Virus record (IMG/VR): IMGVR_UViG_3300031952_004728
Coordinates: 1 to 23,753 of that record
Reading direction: 5' to 3' (one strand)
Origin: a virus
Length of the DNA stretch: 23,753 nt
Shown: positions 20,363 to 23,753 of the stretch, in pieces
How positions within the stretch are numbered: position 1 is the first letter of the stretch
Layout: each line of letters begins with the position of its first letter
The notes under the pieces: model-generated
What the model was told of the DNA's origin: nothing
The model's input: the letters and a program-made list of their open reading frames with translations, nothing else
Database searches by the model: none
Made by a program: the position numbers and the translations under genes

Positions 20363-20452
20363 ATGAAAGGCTGGCTGCTCGTCCTGACCCTCGTCAACCT
20401 GCTCGTCGCTGACGCCACAGTGTGGTTCGTCATCGCCCAGGGCTGGCTGTAG
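20363..20452 (+). CDS. MKGWL membrane micropeptide, copy 2 (29 aa)
   Basis: ATG 20363 lies behind a strong ribosome binding site (GGGAGGAGG, 7 nt spacing). The peptide starts MKGWLLVLTLVNLLVADATV and ends WFVIAQGWL. It is the same single-helix type as copies 1 and 3. It has an Asp in place of Asn inside the helix and lacks the final Pro-Lys. It ends 9 bp before cassette promoter 3. Confidence 0.72.
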   Translation: MKGWLLVLTLVNLLVADATVWFVIAQGWL

Positions 20453-20461
20453 CTTCTTCCC

Positions 20462-20490
20462 TTGCCAGCTTTCGCGGGTGTGAGTAAGAT
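20462..20490 (+). promoter_or_regulatory. Cassette promoter 3
   Basis: TTGCCA and TAAGAT are separated by 17 bp. This is the best consensus match of the three related sequences (five of six in the -35). It drives the 20619 gene and what follows. Confidence 0.6.
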
Positions 20491-20521
20491 CAGGTGGCAT
20501 GGAATCCGCGATGCGCTAAGC

Positions 20522-20605
20522 ATGCATCCATTGGTAAAATCCCTCTCGACGCCCCCGCTTAAGAAGAACGGCGAGGGCGTGACCATCGTGGAGGTAGCGG
20601 GGTAG
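20522..20605 (+). CDS. Doubtful small ORF in leader of cassette 3 (27 aa)
   Basis: ATG 20522 to TAG 20605 encodes MHPLVKSLSTPPLKKNGEGV plus seven residues (TIVEVAG). No clear ribosome binding site precedes it. It lies between promoter 3 and the 20619 gene, in the same position as the leader ORF of cassette 1. Coding status is open. Confidence 0.25.
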   Translation: MHPLVKSLSTPPLKKNGEGVTIVEVAG

Positions 20606-20618
20606 TAGGGTCGGTACG

Positions 20619-21716
20619 GTGGACACAATTCGACTACAAGAACTGAAAGCACTCGTTCTGGAGCAACTGGAGCAACACCCCGTTCTGAAGGATATCTACT
20701 CTCACAGATGGGTGGAGGAACAATTCACGGCGGGACAAACCCGCGGGTTTCACCCAGCCGTTCAGATTCTTCTGGGATTCACGTGCGGCCCGCGACTCGC
20801 GGCGGGCATGGAGAAAGCCTGGCTTGCGCTCACCGGCCAGAGGGAACCCGGGGACATACACAGCCGTCGCTCACGGCTCCGTGGCTCCCCTGACCGTTCA
20901 TGGCGCGACAACCACAGAGACTGGTGGTCATGCATCGCCGAGGTCTACCTGGCAGCCTACCTCGTGACCCAAAGGTACGGCGTCCAACTCTCCAAAGGCG
21001 ACGGGCCTGACCTCGCTCTGTTCGCCGCACAGGCGGATCCCGTGGGCCACATAGAAGTGCACTCTCCTCGACAGACCTTGGAAGCCAGGGAATTCGACCA
21101 CCACCTATTTTGGGCCTTGCAGGACAAAGCCCCGCTCAACCTTTCCCTGACCGCGAGATCATCGTGGGCCTCGCTATCCCTCGCTGGCGACAACGCAGTC
21201 GCTCTGGCGCGCCGAGTGGCGCAGGTGTACGATACCATCACCCCAGCCACTCCTCTGCCTTTGAAGACATCCCTCACCCTTCCCAACAGCTCCGTCGACG
21301 TAGAAATCGGACCCGGCACGGGCAACTCCCCACACTACCCGCGCCAGGCCTCAACCGGCCCCAGCTTCCCCACCGCGCTACTCGAGGACATCATCGCCCG
21401 CGCGGAAGACAAGAAACGACAACTGTCGGCCGCTGACCGTTGGGCAGTTTTCGCCGTCGAGGTTGCGGCCTACGACCCGAAGTCCCTGTACATTCACCTG
21501 TTTGACACCGCAGCCCTGGACCACGCGGCGTTCCCCGCGGAGCTGCCGGACTACGTTGCTGGCCTCATCATCTGCGCCGTCAGCCTAACGGATGTGGCGC
21601 CGCACGCGGCGCTGGGCTTCCCAAACCCGCGCTCACGGTGGGCCCAAGATCCGTCCCTGCTAGAGATGCTGCGCCTCTTCCACCGCCCTCTCCGCCGCAA
21701 GGGTCGCACTAGATGA
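20619..21716 (+). CDS. Hypothetical protein, possible degenerate nuclease fold (365 aa)
   Basis: The start is GTG 20619, which gives a plausible helical N-terminus (MDTIRLQELKALVLEQLEQH); the ribosome binding site is weak. The segment DWWSCIAEVYLAAYLVTQRY (101-120), then GDGPDLALFA and VGHIEVHSPRQ, resembles PD-(D/E)XK spacing: E108, D131, E146-V-H148. His stands where Lys is expected. The rest (about 155-365) is mixed, with several Trp and no repeats. It follows a methyltransferase unit and may be part of a defence-type cargo, but the function is not established. Its stop overlaps the cofD-like start (ATGA). Confidence 0.72.
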   Translation: MDTIRLQELKALVLEQLEQHPVLKDIYSHRWVEEQFTAGQTRGFHPAVQILLGFTCGPRLAAGMEKAWLALTGQREPGDIHSRRSRLRGSPDRSWRDNHRDWWSCIAEVYLAAYLVTQRYGVQLSKGDGPDLALFAAQADPVGHIEVHSPRQTLEAREFDHHLFWALQDKAPLNLSLTARSSWASLSLAGDNAVALARRVAQVYDTITPATPLPLKTSLTLPNSSVDVEIGPGTGNSPHYPRQASTGPSFPTALLEDIIARAEDKKRQLSAADRWAVFAVEVAAYDPKSLYIHLFDTAALDHAAFPAELPDYVAGLIICAVSLTDVAPHAALGFPNPRSRWAQDPSLLEMLRLFHRPLRRKGRTR

Positions 21717-21802
21717 TCACCGTCCTTTCCGGCGGCGTGGGGGCCGGGCGCTTCCTCCAGGGGCTCGTCCAGGTGGTGCCCCGTGGACGCGGACAGCAAT
21801 GA
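21713..21802 (+). pseudogene. cofD: 5' remnant resembling cofD (29 codons)
   Basis: ATG 21713 (ATGA overlap with the gene before) starts MITVLSGGVGAGRFLQGLVQ, then VVP. This matches the start of 2-phospho-L-lactate transferase CofD/FbiA (S-G-G-V-G-x-x-(K/R)-F-L-x-G-L), a cofactor F420 enzyme of about 300 residues. After about 23 codons the likeness ends (RGRGQQ) and a TGA follows, overlapping the micropeptide ATG. No rest of cofD is in the window. It is best read as a captured or left-over fragment; it may still serve as a coupling leader. Identification rests on one short motif. Confidence 0.55.
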
Positions 21803-21882
21803 AAGGGTGGCTGACCCTGCTTGTCCTGCTGGTGGCGAACGCCCTGGTGTGGTATATGGTGGTGATGGGGTGGCCTAAGTGA
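21799..21882 (+). CDS. MKGWL membrane micropeptide, copy 3 (27 aa)
   Basis: ATG 21799 overlaps the stop of the cofD-like remnant (ATGA). The peptide starts MKGWLTLLVLLVANALVWYM and ends VVMGWPK. It is three residues shorter than copy 1 but keeps MKGWL, ANA-x-VW and MGWPK. The last 19 nt are identical to copy 1. No cassette promoter follows; the next 167 bp to 22050 show only the hairpin at 22022. Confidence 0.68.
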   Translation: MKGWLTLLVLLVANALVWYMVVMGWPK

Positions 21883-22021
21883 GTGCCAAGGTGGACCGAC
21901 AGACCAGCTTTGATGCGCTGAGTAGCTAACGACGGGGCAAAGTGGGCCTGCCCTGTGGTCCGTACTCCTGCCGAAAGTGCTCGTTCATGGTCTGCCTCAT
22001 CAGTGCTGGTTCCCCCAGCAG

Positions 22022-22043
22022 ACCCCGCCCATAGGGGCAGGGT
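22022..22043. terminator. Hairpin between convergent units
   Basis: ACCCCGCCC and GGGGCAGGGT pair over nine positions with one mismatch and a short loop, directly past the stop of the minus-strand gene at 22050 and facing cassette 3. There is only a short T-run on the plus side (GGTTTC). A bidirectional terminator is likely but weakly supported. Confidence 0.35.
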
Positions 22044-22049
22044 TTCGGC

Positions 22050-22484
22050 TTACGCGACGCCCTCCATGCCTGCCCCGAGGACGTGCCCCATGAGCGCGGT
22101 CTCGGGCTCGGTCGGGACTTCGGCGACAGGCTCGGCGACCGGCGCGGCGGGTGACTTGGCCTTGTGATGGGACCGCTTGACCGACTTGGACTCGGTCTGG
22201 CCGGCGCTGGCGATAAGGGCGCGTGTCTTGTCGGCGAGTGAGGAGTGGATGCGCAGGGAATTCGTCGGGTGCGCCGTGGGAGTGACGCCGTCACGCTTGT
22301 ACGCGTGTGCGGCTGCCAGCATGTTCCGCACGGCTCCGGGACTCGTGTCAAGAGTGTCGGCGAGAGCCTTCACTCGAGCGCTCGTGACCTTGCCGCCGAA
22401 GAGATCCACCAGGGTCTTGGCGTCCTCGTCCGACCACGATGTCTCTGTCTCGCGGGTCCTTGGCTTGTCTGTCTTGTTTGCCAT
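22050..22484 (-). CDS. SANT/Myb-like or HTH DNA-binding protein (144 aa)
   Basis: ATG 22484 has AGGAGG at 11 nt; a GTG four codons earlier overlaps that site and is less likely. Residues 16-60 (SWSDEDAKTLVDLFGGKVTS, then LADTLDTSPGAVRNMLAAAH) have the W-x2-E/D ... helix-turn-helix plan of SANT/Myb-type or short phage HTH domains. A basic stretch with Lys/His follows. The C-terminus is Ala/Pro/Glu-rich and probably disordered. In the circular form it would be the last gene of the integrase operon. It is a candidate regulator or excision-related factor. Confidence 0.65.
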   Translation of the reverse strand: MANKTDKPRTRETETSWSDEDAKTLVDLFGGKVTSARVKALADTLDTSPGAVRNMLAAAHAYKRDGVTPTAHPTNSLRIHSSLADKTRALIASAGQTESKSVKRSHHKAKSPAAPVAEPVAEVPTEPETALMGHVLGAGMEGVA

Positions 22485-22514
22485 TGTCTTTAGCACCTCC
22501 TCTCCGGCTAGAAT

Positions 22515-22787
22515 CTAGAGTTCGACTACCTGACGTTGTTGTTTTTCTGGCTGATCTGCTGAATATGGGGCACTGACGGTGAAGTGGGCGGCGTTGTTGG
22601 GCTCCCTACTGGGGAGACCGGAGACGGACAGTTCTGGAAATGCACCCCAGTAGACCTCACCCGGTTCTTCGTCTGGACCGTGTTCCCAGTGCCCGTGTGG
22701 GTCAATGTGTTTGTGCGAGTGAAGGATAGACCTTATACCTTCGCCCTTAAGTGCGTGCGAGTGCCACCATCGCTTAGGAGGTCCCAT
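22515..22787 (-). CDS. His-rich hypothetical protein (90 aa)
   Basis: ATG 22787 has AAGGAGG at 6 nt and overlaps the upstream gene by 14 nt. An open extension upstream only shadows that gene. The protein is His-rich in its first half (WWHSHALKGEGIRSILHSHK, then HIDPHGHWEHG), which may bind metal, and is acidic next. The C-terminus is Gln/Glu-rich. No family is recognised. Confidence 0.6.
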   Translation of the reverse strand: MGPPKRWWHSHALKGEGIRSILHSHKHIDPHGHWEHGPDEEPGEVYWGAFPELSVSGLPSREPNNAAHFTVSAPYSADQPEKQQRQVVEL

Positions 22788-23058
22788 CGTCGTCCTCCTT
22801 ACCGTCTTCGATATGGAACCCGAAGGGTGACCGCATCTTCTCGAGCGCTCCGAAGTGGCCATCGCGAAAGTACTCGTACTCCAACTCCGGGAAGGAATTC
22901 CGGAAGATCCGGCGCTCGCCGCAGAGTTTGCAGACGTCCTCGCATGTAGGGCCACAGGGAGTGTCGAGCAACCAGTGGTGGGCGTGGGGACCGATAACCA
23001 GAGGAACCGCTGGAACCGTCTTGATGCCTCTGAATTGTCCCGTTTCCGCGCGGTTCAT
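22774..23058 (-). CDS. Small zinc-knuckle protein, GPT-C-x3-C-x2-CGE type (94 aa)
   Basis: The motif HHWLLDTPCGPTCEDVCKLC (27-46) continues as GERRIFRN, with C35, C39, C43 and C46. It is paralogous to the 12188-12442 protein, with two extra Cys that could complete a zinc site. The C-terminus is acidic (EDGKEDDDGTS). In the circular form its ATG 23058 overlaps the stop of the long integrase (AGATGA), so it is the gene after int. Here it lies downstream of the broken tail gene. Confidence 0.72.
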   Translation of the reverse strand: MNRAETGQFRGIKTVPAVPLVIGPHAHHWLLDTPCGPTCEDVCKLCGERRIFRNSFPELEYEYFRDGHFGALEKMRSPFGFHIEDGKEDDDGTS

Positions 23059-23219
23059 CTGTGATTTTCCCCTTTCACTAAGTACGACGCCGCAGGGGTG
23101 TTCTCTGTTACAAGGGTGTGTTTCGGTGCCGGATAAGGCGTCGGCGTCGGATGCTCTAGACCGCTGCTGTTGGGAAGTCGGGCGGTGTAGTGGAGGGTGT
23201 CAAACCCTTCCGTTGTCAC
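23055..23219 (-). other. int: Detached 3' end of integrase gene (circular form)
   Basis: Read on the minus strand from the core, the integrase frame continues without stop for 54 codons: VTTEGFDTLHYTARLPNSSG first, then a Pro/Thr-rich part and YLVKGENHR. It stops at TGA 23057-23055 overlapping ATG 23058. In the integrated state this stretch is out of frame for the tail gene and has no start of its own. Frame, length (exactly 55 codons) and ATGA overlap together make chance unlikely. Confidence 0.8.
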
Positions 23220-23753
23220 AGGCGGCGGGGCTGCCCCAACTGCCGCCGCTGCGCTTCACGGCGTAGACGGTGCCCCCTACCGAGTAGATGAGGAGGACGG
23301 TGTTGTCAGCCTTGAGGTCGGCGGCAAGCCAGCCCACAGCGGACGCTGTCGTCGTTATCGCTGTGGCTGAGCCGAAGGTAGCGCCGTAGTCGCTGCTCTC
23401 CCTCACGTAGATCGTCTTGCCATTGGTACCCACGTAGAAAAGCAGCACCTGGGCCGCTCGACTGGCTAGGGCAACGCCGGCATTGGCGGCGGCCTCCACA
23501 AACGTCCAGTTGCTGAAGTTGCTGCCTGGGCCGGGGCTGGTCACCCGCTGGCGATAGAGAGAGCCGCTGTCCACACGGCAGCGGATGAGGGAGCCATCGC
23601 CGGGCATGGTGGCGGCATGATAGCTGTCGGCCTCGCTGCCCGAGTACAGGCGCTGCCAGTCCAGGCGACGGATGCCGCCGATCTGGTCGGTGATCTGCAC
23701 CTTCAGGTAAGGGATGGCGCTGGCACTCTTCTGGGCGGCGAGCAGGGCGGAGG
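23200..23753 (-). CDS. Split tail/adhesin gene, N-terminal part (5' end outside window)
   Basis: The frame is open from the right window edge (LLAAQKSASAIPYLKVQITD) through an in-frame Met-like GTG at 23700, so the true start is outside. The protein has repeated strands with Ser/Thr/Gly (TIYVRESSDYGATFGS, then VYAVKRSGGSWGSPAA) resembling BNR/sialidase-type beta-propeller blades. In the integrated state it ends with CDNGRV read from the element and a stop at 23200. Joined to the part at 859-2281 it would be a single long tail or adhesin protein. Confidence 0.75.
   Translation of the reverse strand, partial: SALLAAQKSASAIPYLKVQITDQIGGIRRLDWQRLYSGSEADSYHAATMPGDGSLIRCRVDSGSLYRQRVTSPGPGSNFSNWTFVEAAANAGVALASRAAQVLLFYVGTNGKTIYVRESSDYGATFGSATAITTTASAVGWLAADLKADNTVLLIYSVGGTVYAVKRSGGSWGSPAACDNGRV
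23219..23229. repeat. Right attachment site core (attR)
   Basis: CAGGCGGCGGG, identical to 2282-2292. To its right the tail-gene frame is intact; to its left the element begins. Confidence 0.85.

Larger units (their letters stand above)
2282..23229. mobile_element. Integrated element of about 20.9 kb, serine-integrase type
   Basis: The element is bounded by direct repeats of CAGGCGGCGGG at 2282-2292 and 23219-23229. Removing one repeat plus everything between fuses the two parts of the minus-strand tail gene in frame. The large serine integrase lies at the left end with its 3' end at the junction. Content includes phage-like small genes, ParB, bS21, four endonuclease-type genes and three promoter-cargo-micropeptide units. 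I see no capsid, portal, large terminase or polymerase gene. It may be a satellite, integrative plasmid or reduced phage. The borders are strongly supported; the class is inference. Confidence 0.9.

Noticed and set aside
20619-21716. Classical restriction endonuclease partner of the methyltransferase
   Set aside because: Separate promoter unit, key Lys missing, and the methyltransferase already carries a nuclease domain.
21713-21802. Functional cofD gene
   Set aside because: Only the first about 23 codons are present; the remainder of the enzyme is missing from the window.
1-23753. CRISPR array, rRNA, insertion sequence
   Set aside because: No regularly spaced repeats, no rRNA-like sequence and no transposase frame with terminal inverted repeats were seen.

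Overview
This GC-rich bacterial DNA reads as one mobile element inserted inside another genetic context. The outer context, at about 1-2281 and 23230-23753, carries minus-strand genes: a partial lipoprotein, two small phage-type proteins, and a large tail or adhesin-type gene. That tail gene is split. Its 5' part lies at the right edge of the window and its 3' part at the left. An 11-bp direct repeat (2282-2292 and 23219-23229) marks the junctions, and joining the flanks through one copy restores an uninterrupted reading frame. The inserted element is therefore about 20.9 kb.

The element's left arm is a tight minus-strand operon (5641 down to 2259) of small proteins ending in a large serine integrase. 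The crossover site lies inside the last codons of the integrase gene. In the integrated state the integrase ends with seven residues read from host DNA. In the circular state the frame would run on for 54 codons into the right arm and stop in an ATGA overlap with the next gene (23058). Integration thus cuts one operon in two and leaves three genes, including a putative DNA-binding protein, downstream of the interrupted tail gene.

The centre (5.8-13.7 kb) is mostly plus-strand. It holds small phage-like genes, ribosomal protein bS21, a small-terminase-like HTH protein and a collagen-like protein. Two HNH endonuclease genes lie antisense here, and a Vsr-like endonuclease gene shares their N-terminal Cys module. 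A minus-strand block follows (17.4 down to 13.7 kb) with a ParB-like protein, Cys-rich small proteins and an AP2/HNH-type endonuclease.

The stretch 17.58-21.88 kb is built from three successive units. Each starts with a similar promoter-like sequence, carries different cargo and ends with a 27-30 residue single-helix membrane peptide starting MKGWL. Unit 1 carries a membrane/coiled-coil protein and a beta-class DNA methyltransferase fused to an Mrr-like nuclease domain. Unit 2 carries a Cys-motif tail-anchored protein. Unit 3 carries a 365-residue unknown and the first codons of what looks like cofD.

I see no large terminase, portal, major capsid or polymerase gene in the element. It looks more like a satellite, integrative plasmid or strongly reduced phage than a complete prophage. 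The cofD-like fragment and the overall style suggest Chloroflexota or a similar GC-rich lineage, but host assignment is weak. Small Cys-rich zinc-ribbon-like proteins are unusually common (about a dozen).
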